Shown here: positions 16,244 to 25,694 of the stretch, piece after piece
Position numbering within the stretch: the stretch's first letter is position 1
Layout: each line of letters opens with the position of its first letter
Assembly (NCBI RefSeq): GCF_001971585.1
Contig: NZ_CP019323.1
Location: 1,726,053 to 1,790,052, forward strand
Length of the DNA: 64,000 nucleotides
Reading direction: 5' to 3'
Source: Companilactobacillus allii
GTDB lineage: Bacteria; Bacillota; Bacilli; Lactobacillales; Lactobacillaceae
Position numbers and translations under genes: made by a program
Notes under the pieces: generated by a model
What the model saw: only the letters and a program-made list of their open reading frames with translations
Database searches by the model: none
What the model was told of the DNA's origin: nothing

Positions 16244-17911
16244 TTGAGCAAAGAACTTATTACTAAAAATGAATTTTCCGATATGATACGTGTGGCTTCA
16301 CACCGTCTTGAGAAGAATGCAAAGTTTGTTAATTCACTAAACGTATTTCCAGTACCTGATGGTGATACAGGGACAAATATGAGTCTAACCGTTCAGAGCG
16401 GTTTTAAGGCAGTTAATGAGTCAGAAAGTAACAATGTAGGAATATTAGGTAAGGCACTTGCTAAGGGCCTTTTAATGGGTGCTCGTGGTAACTCAGGTGT
16501 TATTACATCACAATTATTCAGAGGATTCTCAAAGAGTATTGAAAGTAAAGATACTTTAACGTCAGATGATTTGGCCAAGGCTTTTGATGACGGTGTTAAA
16601 ACGGCATATAAGGCAGTTATGAAACCTGTTGAAGGTACTATTCTTACTGTTGCACGTTTTGGATCTGAGGCCGGAGTTAAGAAGGCTAAGGAAACTAAAG
16701 ATATTGTTGAAGTTATGAGAGCTGTCGTTAAAGGATCAAAAGAAGGACTAGAAAAAACTCCTTCGTTGTTGCCAGTTCTTAAAGAAGTCGGCGTGGTTGA
16801 TTCTGGTGGTCAAGGTTTAGTATTTATTTATGAAGGATTCCTAGAAGGAATTTCTGGAGAAGCAAGTGATGAATCATACACTCCTGATGAAACTGAAATG
16901 GCTGAAATGGTCAATGCAACGCACCATCAATCAGCACTTGGACAGTTTAATACGGATGAAATTGTGAATGGTTATTGTACTGAAATGATGATTCAATTGG
17001 GTGAAGATCCTACTTCGGATGAGAAATTTGATTATGACAAATTCAGAAATTATTTGAGTGAGATTGGCGATTCATTGCTAGTTGTTTCTGATGATGAAGT
17101 CGTAAAGGTCCACGTTCACACTAATTTCCCAAGAAAAGTTTGGGCTGCTGGTAAAAAATTTGGTGCCTTAACAAAAATCAAAATTGATAATATGAAGATT
17201 CAACATGAAACAATCGTTGACGATGAAGCAACTGAAACAGTAAGCAATAAGCCAGTAGATTATGCTGTTATTACAGTTTCATCTGGCGATGGTTTGTCTA
17301 AATTGTTTAGAAGTTTGGGTGTTACTAACGTTATTAGTGGTGGACAAACAATGAATCCATCAACTAATGATATTGTCGATGCAATCAATAAAGCTAATGC
17401 AAAACGTGCACTTATTTTGCCAAATAATGGAAATATCATTATGGCAGCCAAACAAGCTGCGCAATTAGCTGATATTCCAGTTGAAATTGTGGCATCAAAA
17501 ACTATTTCTCAGGGAATGACAGCTATGCTTTCATTTAATCCAGAGGCTGATTTAGATGAAAACAAAGAAAACATGGAAGACTCATTGGATACAGTTAAAA
17601 GTGGTCAAGTAACTCAAGCAATTAGAGATACAGAGATTGATGGGTTAAAGATTACTAAGGGTCATTATATGGGAATTGTTGATGGTAATATCTTAGTTGA
17701 TAATTCAGACATCATTTCAGTAACTGAACAGATGTTAGATAAAATGATCGATGATGATAGTGAAGTTATCACAATTCTTGTAGGTGAAGATGGAAATACT
17801 AAAGATGCTCAAAAGTTTGCAGACTACTTAGATGATAAGTATGCAGACTTAGAGACAGAGATTCATCAAGGTGATCAACCGGTGTATCCATATTTAGTTG
17901 CTGTTGAATAA
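16244..17911 (+). CDS. fakA: DAK/DegV-family fatty acid kinase subunit FakA-like (YloV)
   Basis: The ATP-binding subunit of fatty acid kinase, which phosphorylates exogenous fatty acids bound to FakB for entry to phospholipid synthesis via PlsX/PlsY. 555 residues from TTG at 16244, chosen because GGAGGGG lies at 16231-16237; an in-frame TTG at 16229 lies upstream of that site. The DhaL-type nucleotide domain has FPVPDGDTGTNMSLT with metal-binding Asp residues and GARGNSGVITSQ; VVDSGGQGLVF follows; the C-terminal half is DegV-like. It fits the nearby plsX (20043) and acpP (21059). Confidence 0.9.
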   Translation: MSKELITKNEFSDMIRVASHRLEKNAKFVNSLNVFPVPDGDTGTNMSLTVQSGFKAVNESESNNVGILGKALAKGLLMGARGNSGVITSQLFRGFSKSIESKDTLTSDDLAKAFDDGVKTAYKAVMKPVEGTILTVARFGSEAGVKKAKETKDIVEVMRAVVKGSKEGLEKTPSLLPVLKEVGVVDSGGQGLVFIYEGFLEGISGEASDESYTPDETEMAEMVNATHHQSALGQFNTDEIVNGYCTEMMIQLGEDPTSDEKFDYDKFRNYLSEIGDSLLVVSDDEVVKVHVHTNFPRKVWAAGKKFGALTKIKIDNMKIQHETIVDDEATETVSNKPVDYAVITVSSGDGLSKLFRSLGVTNVISGGQTMNPSTNDIVDAINKANAKRALILPNNGNIIMAAKQAAQLADIPVEIVASKTISQGMTAMLSFNPEADLDENKENMEDSLDTVKSGQVTQAIRDTEIDGLKITKGHYMGIVDGNILVDNSDIISVTEQMLDKMIDDDSEVITILVGEDGNTKDAQKFADYLDDKYADLETEIHQGDQPVYPYLVAVE

Positions 17912-17921
17912 GTATTACTTT

Positions 17922-17962
17922 AAAGATCAAAATGAGACTGGATTATTTCTGGTCTTTTTTTT
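17922..17962 (+). terminator. Weak terminator-like hairpin after fakA
   Basis: Arms AAAGATCA and TGGTCTTT (one G-U pair) around a 20-base loop, with a run of T after. The long loop makes it a partial terminator at best, so recG may receive read-through. Confidence 0.45.
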
Positions 17963-17978
17963 GTATAAGGAGTGAAAG

Positions 17979-20015
17979 ATGAGTTTAAGAGATGTTTCAG
18001 TGGCACAGCTTCCAGGAGTAGGCCCAAAGCGTTTGGAAGCAGTTAAATCTCTTGGGATCAATAGTATCTATGATTTATTGTTTTATTTTCCTTTTCGGTA
18101 TGAGGATATGGAGGTTAAATCATTAGATGATGCAATTGACCAAGAGAAGATTTTACTTAAAGGCGTGGTTGCTAGTGAACCAGTTGTAGTCAGATTTGGA
18201 TATAAGAAAAATAGACTCAATGTCCGAGTTTTGGTTGAAAATGAGTCAATAATGATTACTTTTTTTAATCAACCATGGTTAAAGGATAAGTTTGAAACAG
18301 GTGAAGATGTTGCTGTTTATGGAAAATGGAATGAGTCTCGTCGTTCAATAACTGGGATGAAAGTTATTGGTAGTAACGAAGAGGGTTCAATTGATTCTGT
18401 ATATTCCGTTAATAAAAGTATTCATCAAAAAACATTGGTCAATCTTATAAAACTCGCTTTTGACAAGTATCATGAACAAATTGATTCTGTTATTCCACAG
18501 TATATTGTTGAAAAATATCAATTGATGGATGATGAATCAATTGTTAAAGGGATGCATTTTCCTAGTAATGAAATTGAGAATGAATCTGCTCGTAGAAGTG
18601 CTAAATTCCGTGAATTCTTTTTATTTGAATGTGGGATTCAAAGTGTTAAAGCCAATGATGAGCAGCAAAATGTCGGATTAGTTGAAGCTTACGATGAAAA
18701 ATATATTGCCAAATTTAATGAGTCTTTACCGTTTAAATTAACAAATTCACAGTCAAAAGTTGTTAATGAAATATTGGCCGATATGAAGTCAAGTCATCAT
18801 ATGAATAGATTATTGCAAGGTGACGTTGGTTCTGGTAAGACTATTGTTGCGGTCATTGCCATGTTGGCCTCTGTAACTGCTGGATTTCAAACTGCAATTA
18901 TGGCGCCAACTGAAATATTGGCCCAACAACATTTTGAGAAAATAAGTAGTCTGTTAGAAAAGTTACAAATTAGAACTGCGATTCTGACTGGATCACAAAC
19001 AAAAAGAGAACACGATACAATTGTTGAGAATATTCGTGAAGGAAAAACAAACGTTATTGTTGGGACACATGCCTTGATTCAAGATAGTGTTGATTTTAAA
19101 AATCTTGGGTTAATAGTTATTGACGAACAACATAGATTTGGGGTCAACCAGCGTAAGGCTTTACGAGAAAAAGGGAATAATCCAGATGTTCTTGCTATGA
19201 CTGCTACTCCTATTCCTAGAACTTTAGCAATCACTGCTTATGGTGATATGGAGGTCTCAAGAATTGATGAGCTTCCGGCTGGGCGTAAAAAAATTGAGAC
19301 GTATTGGATCAGAAGTCAAAAGGTTGAGCAAATGTACAAATTTGTTTCTAAGCAATTGGCAAATAAAGCTCAAGTTTATGTCGTTACACCGCTTATTTCC
19401 GAGTCAGAAAAAATAGATTTAAAAAACGCAGAACTTATTTATGATAAATTTAATGAACTTTATGCTCCGAAGTACAACATTGGAATATTGCATGGTAAAA
19501 TGGCTAATGATGAAAAAGAGGACATAATGAATAAGTTCAGTCATCAAAAAATTGATGTCTTAGTTTCAACGACTGTGATCGAGGTCGGTGTTGATGTTCC
19601 AAATGCTACAGTGATGGTAATTTATGATGCAAACAGATTTGGGTTATCTCAACTTCATCAATTGCGTGGTCGTGTTGGTCGTGGTGAAAAGCAATCGTAT
19701 TGTATCTTAATTGCAGATCCTAAAAACGATGTAGCACTTGAGAGAATGAAAATATTAACTTCGACAAATGATGGATTTGTTTTAGCTGAAGAAGATTTGA
19801 AGATGCGTGGTTCTGGTGATTTATTGGGTAGCAAACAGTCTGGCCTTCCAGATTTCAAAGTTGGTAATCCGATTGCTGATTTTAATATTTTACAAACAGC
19901 ACAAATAGAAGCTGAACAAATTTTTAAGGATCCACAGGTTATGAATAAACCGGAAAATAAAGTGTTAAAATTATTTTTAAATGATGAATTTGAACAGCTA
20001 AATAATTTTGATTAA
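17979..20015 (+). CDS. recG: ATP-dependent DNA helicase RecG
   Basis: Branch-migrating helicase that reverses stalled forks and processes Holliday junctions. 678 residues: an N-terminal wedge/OB domain (about 1-230, beginning VAQLPGVGPKR), Walker A GDVGSGKT (about 281-288), the DEQH box (about 382), MTATPIPRTLAI, then the second motor domain with TTVIEVGVDVPNAT and QLRGRVGRGE. A GGAGTG ribosome binding site precedes the ATG. In Bacillus the sda genes lie upstream and fapR downstream; neither is here. Confidence 0.97.
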   Translation: MSLRDVSVAQLPGVGPKRLEAVKSLGINSIYDLLFYFPFRYEDMEVKSLDDAIDQEKILLKGVVASEPVVVRFGYKKNRLNVRVLVENESIMITFFNQPWLKDKFETGEDVAVYGKWNESRRSITGMKVIGSNEEGSIDSVYSVNKSIHQKTLVNLIKLAFDKYHEQIDSVIPQYIVEKYQLMDDESIVKGMHFPSNEIENESARRSAKFREFFLFECGIQSVKANDEQQNVGLVEAYDEKYIAKFNESLPFKLTNSQSKVVNEILADMKSSHHMNRLLQGDVGSGKTIVAVIAMLASVTAGFQTAIMAPTEILAQQHFEKISSLLEKLQIRTAILTGSQTKREHDTIVENIREGKTNVIVGTHALIQDSVDFKNLGLIVIDEQHRFGVNQRKALREKGNNPDVLAMTATPIPRTLAITAYGDMEVSRIDELPAGRKKIETYWIRSQKVEQMYKFVSKQLANKAQVYVVTPLISESEKIDLKNAELIYDKFNELYAPKYNIGILHGKMANDEKEDIMNKFSHQKIDVLVSTTVIEVGVDVPNATVMVIYDANRFGLSQLHQLRGRVGRGEKQSYCILIADPKNDVALERMKILTSTNDGFVLAEEDLKMRGSGDLLGSKQSGLPDFKVGNPIADFNILQTAQIEAEQIFKDPQVMNKPENKVLKLFLNDEFEQLNNFD

Positions 20016-20042
20016 AAATAAGATTGATGAGGGAATTAGTTA

Positions 20043-21044
20043 ATGAAAATTGCAGTTGATGCCATGGGTGGCGACAATGCGCCTCAAGTTGTTGTAGAGG
20101 GAATTGAAAAGGCACGTGATCAATGGACTGATTTAGAGTTTCTTCTTTATGGTGATGAAGATAAAATTAAGAAATATTTGAAGAATAATGATCGAATTAA
20201 AATTATTCACACTACTGAGGAAATTTTAGGTACAGATGAGCCTGTTAAGGCAATTAGAACTAAAAAGAATTCCTCGATGGTTCTTGCAGCTAAGGCAGTC
20301 AAAAATAAAGAGGCAGATGCTTTGTTTTCTTTAGGTAATACTGGAGCCTTATTAGCATCAGGAATTTTTGTTGTTGGACGTATTAAGCAAGTTGATAGAC
20401 CGGCTTTAATGCCAACATTACCAGTTGTAAATTCGGCACTTGGTGTTAATATGCTTGATGTAGGTGCTAATGCTGAGGCAAAACCAGCATATTTACAACA
20501 GTGGGCTGTTATGGGATCGATTTATGCTCGTGATGTTAAAAAAATCAAGAATCCTCGTATTGCACTATTGAATAATGGTACAGAAGAAGACAAGGGGGAT
20601 TCAACTCATAAGGAAGCTTATAAATTACTAGAAAATACTGAAGAGATTAATTTCATTGGTAATATCGAATCAAATAATATTTTGTCAGGTGATGCTGATG
20701 TTATTGTTACAGATGGATTTACAGGTAATGCAGCTTTAAAGGCTATTGAAGGAACTGCAACAACATTGTTGACGCAGATGAAGCATTCTTTAATGGATAA
20801 TGGTATTTTTACTAAGATGGGCGCAGCAATCGTTGCACCTTCGTTACGTGGACTTAAAGATATGTTTGATACATCTAAATCTGGTGGAGCTGTGTTATTG
20901 GGATTGAAATCACCAGTCATTAAGGCTCATGGTGCAGCAAATAGTGAAACAGTTTTCTATACAGTTAAACAAATTTATGATATGTTGCTTAACGATACAG
21001 TTAACAAGGCAAATAAATATTTTGAACAAATGTCAAAGGATTAG
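20043..21044 (+). CDS. plsX: Phosphate acyltransferase PlsX
   Basis: Makes acyl-phosphate from acyl-ACP (and back) for PlsY at the first step of phosphatidic acid synthesis. 333 residues; motifs IAVDAMGGDNAPQVVVEG, SLGNTGALLASG, LLNNGTEEDKGD and VTDGFTGNAALK are all present. It is followed after 14 bases by its partner acpP. The fapR gene that regulates this cluster in Bacillus, and fabD/fabG, are absent here; the fab genes presumably lie elsewhere. Confidence 0.97.
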   Translation: MKIAVDAMGGDNAPQVVVEGIEKARDQWTDLEFLLYGDEDKIKKYLKNNDRIKIIHTTEEILGTDEPVKAIRTKKNSSMVLAAKAVKNKEADALFSLGNTGALLASGIFVVGRIKQVDRPALMPTLPVVNSALGVNMLDVGANAEAKPAYLQQWAVMGSIYARDVKKIKNPRIALLNNGTEEDKGDSTHKEAYKLLENTEEINFIGNIESNNILSGDADVIVTDGFTGNAALKAIEGTATTLLTQMKHSLMDNGIFTKMGAAIVAPSLRGLKDMFDTSKSGGAVLLGLKSPVIKAHGAANSETVFYTVKQIYDMLLNDTVNKANKYFEQMSKD

Positions 21045-21058
21045 GGAGAGAACTATTA

Positions 21059-21301
21059 ATGTCAGAACAGGAAATCTATGATAAAATCGTCGCTTTGATT
21101 GTTGATAAATTTGAGGTCGAAGCAGATTCAATTAGTAAAGAAACGTCATTTACAGATGATTTAGATGCAGATTCAATCGATTTGGTTGAATTTGTCTTGG
21201 AACTTGAAGAAGAATTTGATGCTGAAATTCCAGATGAGGATGCAGAAAAAATCACAACTGTTGGTGAAGCAGTTGATTATATTAAAAACAATCAAAAATA
21301 A
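21059..21301 (+). CDS. acpP: Acyl carrier protein
   Basis: 80-residue acidic carrier of fatty acyl chains. The phosphopantetheine-attachment Ser is Ser39 in LDADSIDLVE, where most ACPs read DSLD. FTDDLDADSIDLVEFVLELE and EDAEKITTVGEAVDYI complete the four-helix fold. It pairs with plsX; a second ACP belonging to a fab cluster may exist elsewhere in the genome, so which of the two is the main fatty-acid carrier is not known. Confidence 0.95.
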   Translation: MSEQEIYDKIVALIVDKFEVEADSISKETSFTDDLDADSIDLVEFVLELEEEFDAEIPDEDAEKITTVGEAVDYIKNNQK

Positions 21302-21323
21302 GACCAATCGGTCTTATTTTTTT
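21295..21323 (+). terminator. Terminator after acpP
   Basis: Perfect arms AAAATAAGACC and GGTCTTATTTT around AATC, followed by more T. The hairpin overlaps the acpP stop codon, a compact arrangement. Confidence 0.88.
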
Positions 21324-21354
21324 AGCCATTTAATTATTTGATGCGAAAGTTTAG

Positions 21355-21360
21355 TATAAT
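21355..21360 (+). promoter_or_regulatory. Putative -10 for the rnc-smc-ftsY transcript
   Basis: TATAAT 27 bases before rnc and just after the acpP terminator. The -35 region at 17-base spacing (AATTAT) is poor, so this is suggested mainly by position. Confidence 0.4.
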
Positions 21361-21386
21361 TAAAGTTATTAGAAAGGGGACGCGTT

Positions 21387-22079
21387 ATGCTAGATCAGAA
21401 ATTCTTAGATTATTTACAACAAAATTACGAAATTACTTTTAATAATAGAAAATTGGTTGAACGAGCTATGACTCATTCTTCTTTTGACAATGAACACAAG
21501 GAATTAGGAATAGGTAACTATGAAAGATTGGAGTTTCTTGGAGATGCTGTTTTGGAAATTAACATTTCAAGATACTTATTTGAAAAATATCCTCAATTAC
21601 CAGAGGGTAAATTAACTCGTTTAAGATCAGATATAGTAAGAACTGATAGCTTTGCTAGATTTGCTAAGGAGATTCAAATTGACAAGTATTTGTTAATTGG
21701 TAAAGGCGAGGAGAAACAAGGTGCACGTCAGCGTCATACGTTACTTGAGGATATATTCGAGGCTTTTAATGGAGCTTTATACTTGGATCAAGGAAATACA
21801 AAGGTCGAAGAATTTCTTGAAAGTGTAGTATATCCACATATTGACTCAGGTGAGTTTTCTGAAGATACAGATTTCAAGACACATCTACAGGAACGTTTAC
21901 AACAATCAGGTGAAGTTGAAATTGATTACAAGGTAATTGATGAAGAGGGTCCTGATCATGATAAGAAATTTGAAATTGAATTAATTGTTAATGATAAGAT
22001 CTTGTCAAAAGGATTTGGTTTTAGTAAAAAGCATGCTGAACAAATGGCTGCTAAAGAAGCATTGGAACAATTGAAGTAG
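21387..22079 (+). CDS. rnc: Ribonuclease III
   Basis: Cleaves double-stranded RNA in rRNA and SRP RNA maturation. 230 residues: the catalytic domain with signature NYERLEFLGDAVLEI and the second acidic patch LLEDIFEAFNGALYLD, then a dsRNA-binding domain from about residue 155 ending SKKHAEQMAAKEALEQL. The order rnc-smc-ftsY is conserved in Firmicutes. AAAGGGG precedes the ATG. Confidence 0.97.
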   Translation: MLDQKFLDYLQQNYEITFNNRKLVERAMTHSSFDNEHKELGIGNYERLEFLGDAVLEINISRYLFEKYPQLPEGKLTRLRSDIVRTDSFARFAKEIQIDKYLLIGKGEEKQGARQRHTLLEDIFEAFNGALYLDQGNTKVEEFLESVVYPHIDSGEFSEDTDFKTHLQERLQQSGEVEIDYKVIDEEGPDHDKKFEIELIVNDKILSKGFGFSKKHAEQMAAKEALEQLK

Positions 22080-22103
22080 AAGAATTATAGGAGTTTTTAT
22101 TTT

Positions 22104-25100
22104 ATGCCATTAAAATCATTAACAATCAATGGGTTTAAATCTTTTGCTGATAAAACAAAGATTGATTTTACAAGCGGAATTACCGGTATTGTAGGACCCA
22201 ATGGAAGTGGAAAATCAAATATCACCGAAGCAATTCGTTGGGTTATGGGAGAACAGTCAGCTAAGAGTCTCCGTGGTGACAAGATGGTAGATATTATTTT
22301 TGCCGGAAGTGCAACTAGACCACAAATGAATCACGCTGAAGTTATATTAGAGTTTGATAATTCTAATAAGGAACTTAAATCTGACCAAAATAATATCACC
22401 ATCAAACGTAAGCTTTTTAGAAATGGTGATGCAGAATTTTCAATCAATAATAAATCTTGCCGTCTCAGGGATATCACAGAATTATTTATGGACTCAGGGA
22501 TGGGTAAACAATCGTTTTCAATCATATCTCAAGGTCGTGTTGAGGAAATATTTAATAGCAAACCGATTGAGAGACGATCAATTATCGAAGAATCTGCAGG
22601 AATAGCTTTATTTAAGCAGAAAAAAACTCAGGCAGAAAGTAGGTTATCTGAAACAACTGATAACCTGCATAGAGTCTCTGATATTGTTTCTGAACTTTCA
22701 AAACAAGTGGAGCCATTAAAGGAACAGGCAAGTATTGCTAGAGATTATAAAGAACAAAAAAATAAGTATGATAATATTTATCAACAAATATTAACTATTG
22801 AAATTAAAGATTTATCAAAGGCAAAACGTGAAACAGAATCGAAATTACGTGAGGTTAAACTTAGTCTTCAAAATATTGAAAAACAAGTTAAGAATTCTAA
22901 TGAACATGTAACTCGTAATCGTAATGAAACTAGTGAAATAGTTAAAAAAATTGATTTTAGTCAAGATGAATTAGTTAGGAAGACACAATCCTTAGAAATT
23001 TTGAATGGTAAGGTTGCTGTCTCTGACGAGCGTAATGGGTTTAATACGACTAATCAAACCTCTTTGAATGAACAGTTACAAAATATTACAAAAAGTAAAA
23101 TTCAACATGAAAAGAAATTATCTGATTGTAATATTAAAATTGAACAATATAAAGAAGAAATTAGTAGTTATAGTAAAAGACTCAAAGAAATTGAGCAACT
23201 TCAAAAGAAAACGCCAGAAGAAATTCAAAATAATATTTCAAATTTACGTGATAGTTATGTTAATACGCTTCAAGAACAAGTTTCTACTGGTAATGAGCAA
23301 AAATTTACCCAAAGACAACTTGATCGAATTAAATTAAGCGATGAAGATATTAATAATCAGTTGGAAGATATCAAAAAGAACTTGAAAGAAACTAACATTT
23401 CTGCCAACGAAGTGAGTGAAAAGTTGCAACACTTTATTGATGATAATCAAGATTTAATTAAGAAAAATGATGAGCTTGATCGAGACATTAAAAATGTAAC
23501 TGAGACTGGTCAGTCTGAAAATCAAGAATATTTGAAATCTTTGGAGAATCTTCAAGAAACTAAAGCAAGAAAAACTGTATTAGACAATATGCAGCAAGAA
23601 CATGTGGGCTTTTTTGAAGGTGCTAAAAATGTTTTAAATAATCAGGATAAAATTGGTGGGATTATTGGCGCGGTTGCTGAATTAATTAAGGTGCCACAAG
23701 AATATCAATTAGCAATTGAAACAGTAGTAAGTAATCAATTACAGGCAATTGTAACTAAAGATGAACCCTCTGCAAAAGAAGCAATAAGCTTTTTACGTAA
23801 GAGAAATGGTGGTCGTGCAACGTTTTTGCCAATAAATATTATTCGCGGCAGATCAGTTAATAGTAGTGATCTAAATGCTTTAAGCCAAGTCCAAGGATAT
23901 ATTGGTGTAGCAAGTGAGTTGGTTAAGTTTGATTCTAAGGTTGAAAATATAGTTAAAAATATTTTGGGAAACCTTTTGATCGTTAAAGATATTAATGCAG
24001 CTACAAGAGCATCATCAGTCTCTGGTCGTAAGTATCGTGTTGTAACACTTGATGGAAACGTGGTTAATGCTGGTGGTTCAATGACTGGTGGCCAACAGCG
24101 TCGTGTAAATTCTAGTATTTTAACTAGAAAAGATGAACTTGTAAAATTGAATTCGCAATTGTCAAAACAAGAAATGGCACTTGATCAAAAACAACAAACA
24201 GTCGTAGATTTACGTGAGAAATTAGTAAATTTAAGAAATGAAAAGAAACAAATCGAAAGTAAGTTGTCTAATTTTAATCAAGAACGTAATCAATTGAGTA
24301 ATCAGTTATCTAGTTATCAAAGTGAACTTAAGCATTTACAGGAACAAAAAAAAGCCGTTGAGTATAATGGCAATAAAAATGACGAAGAACGCAAACAGTT
24401 AAAAAAGAATTTGGATGGACAACTTCAAGGATCCAAAGAGCTTCAGAAAAAAGTTACTGATCTACAGTCTGATATTGAGGCCAACCAAAAGCTTTTAAAG
24501 GACTTTGATTCAGAATTAACTCAAATAACTAGCGAAATACAGCAAACACAAACTAAATTAGCAGTTGTTAAGAGCAACCAAGATAATGAACTTAAACAAA
24601 AGAAACAATTTGACCAAGAAATTTTGGATGATAATGATAAAATTAAAGAATTGAAAATACGCTTGGATCAACTTAATTCTGAACGTGATCAGTTAACTTT
24701 GAGTAATTCAGAAGTTAAAACCAAAATAACAGAACTGAATGGAACTATTAAATCTTTAAAACTTACTTTGAGCGATCTACAAAAACAAAGAAGTGAAAAA
24801 GAACAAGTGGCTGTGAAGCTAAACGATGAAGCACAGCGTAGTTTTGATTTACAAAAATCTGCTTCTGATGAACAAGAGAATTTAGCTATTTCTGTTACTA
24901 AAATAACCAATAAGATAGATACTCGTTTGGATGTATTGTCTGAAGAATATCAACTAACTTATGAAGCAGCAATGAAAAATCTAAAAGCTCAAGACTTAGA
25001 CCCAGATGATTTAAAACGTGAAGCAAAGTTACTCAAAATGGGGATTGATGAATTAGGTACAGTTAATTTGTCTTCTATTGATGAATATGACAAAGTGAAA

Positions 25101-25679
25101 GATAGATATGAATTCTTGACCACGCAACAAAATGACTTGCTTAAAGCCAGACAACAATTACTTGATACAATGTCTGAGATGGATCATGAAGTTTCCACTA
25201 GATTTAAAAAGACCTTTGACAATGTTTCTGCTGCCTTTGAAATGATTTTCCCTGAAATGTTTGCTGGTGGTCGAGCCAAGCTTGTGTTGACTGATCCAAC
25301 CAATCTACTAGAAACAGGAATTGAGATCATTGCTCAGCCACCTGGGAAAAAATTTCAGAGATTAAGCTTATTATCAGGTGGAGAAAAGGCCTTGACTGCA
25401 ATAACATTGCTGTTTGCCATTATCAAGGTTCACCCGGTTCCGTTTTGTATTTTGGATGAAGTTGAGGCTTCACTAGATGATGCCAATGTAGATCGTTTTG
25501 CAAGTTATCTAAATCGTTATGATGATAATACTGAATTTATTGTTATTACTCACCGTAAGGGTACAATGATGAATGTAAATCGTTTATATGGTGTAACTAT
25601 GGAAGAATCAGGTGTTTCCCGAATGCTATCAGTTGAAGTTCAAAATCTACATAATAACTTAGCTTCGTTTAACAATTAA
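22104..25679 (+). CDS. smc: Chromosome segregation protein SMC
   Basis: The condensin ATPase that organises and separates chromosomes with ScpA and ScpB. 1191 residues: Walker A GPNGSGKSN from residue 31, a first coiled coil, the hinge (about 515-665, VGFFEGAKNVLN to GGSMTGGQQRR), a returning Gln/Lys-rich coiled coil, then the C-terminal signature LLSGGEKALTAI and Walker B FCILDEVEASLDD. The coil composition is biased to Asn, Gln and Lys, as expected from low GC. Confidence 0.97.
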   Translation: MPLKSLTINGFKSFADKTKIDFTSGITGIVGPNGSGKSNITEAIRWVMGEQSAKSLRGDKMVDIIFAGSATRPQMNHAEVILEFDNSNKELKSDQNNITIKRKLFRNGDAEFSINNKSCRLRDITELFMDSGMGKQSFSIISQGRVEEIFNSKPIERRSIIEESAGIALFKQKKTQAESRLSETTDNLHRVSDIVSELSKQVEPLKEQASIARDYKEQKNKYDNIYQQILTIEIKDLSKAKRETESKLREVKLSLQNIEKQVKNSNEHVTRNRNETSEIVKKIDFSQDELVRKTQSLEILNGKVAVSDERNGFNTTNQTSLNEQLQNITKSKIQHEKKLSDCNIKIEQYKEEISSYSKRLKEIEQLQKKTPEEIQNNISNLRDSYVNTLQEQVSTGNEQKFTQRQLDRIKLSDEDINNQLEDIKKNLKETNISANEVSEKLQHFIDDNQDLIKKNDELDRDIKNVTETGQSENQEYLKSLENLQETKARKTVLDNMQQEHVGFFEGAKNVLNNQDKIGGIIGAVAELIKVPQEYQLAIETVVSNQLQAIVTKDEPSAKEAISFLRKRNGGRATFLPINIIRGRSVNSSDLNALSQVQGYIGVASELVKFDSKVENIVKNILGNLLIVKDINAATRASSVSGRKYRVVTLDGNVVNAGGSMTGGQQRRVNSSILTRKDELVKLNSQLSKQEMALDQKQQTVVDLREKLVNLRNEKKQIESKLSNFNQERNQLSNQLSSYQSELKHLQEQKKAVEYNGNKNDEERKQLKKNLDGQLQGSKELQKKVTDLQSDIEANQKLLKDFDSELTQITSEIQQTQTKLAVVKSNQDNELKQKKQFDQEILDDNDKIKELKIRLDQLNSERDQLTLSNSEVKTKITELNGTIKSLKLTLSDLQKQRSEKEQVAVKLNDEAQRSFDLQKSASDEQENLAISVTKITNKIDTRLDVLSEEYQLTYEAAMKNLKAQDLDPDDLKREAKLLKMGIDELGTVNLSSIDEYDKVKDRYEFLTTQQNDLLKARQQLLDTMSEMDHEVSTRFKKTFDNVSAAFEMIFPEMFAGGRAKLVLTDPTNLLETGIEIIAQPPGKKFQRLSLLSGGEKALTAITLLFAIIKVHPVPFCILDEVEASLDDANVDRFASYLNRYDDNTEFIVITHRKGTMMNVNRLYGVTMEESGVSRMLSVEVQNLHNNLASFNN

Positions 25680-25694
25680 AAAGGAGATTAAAGT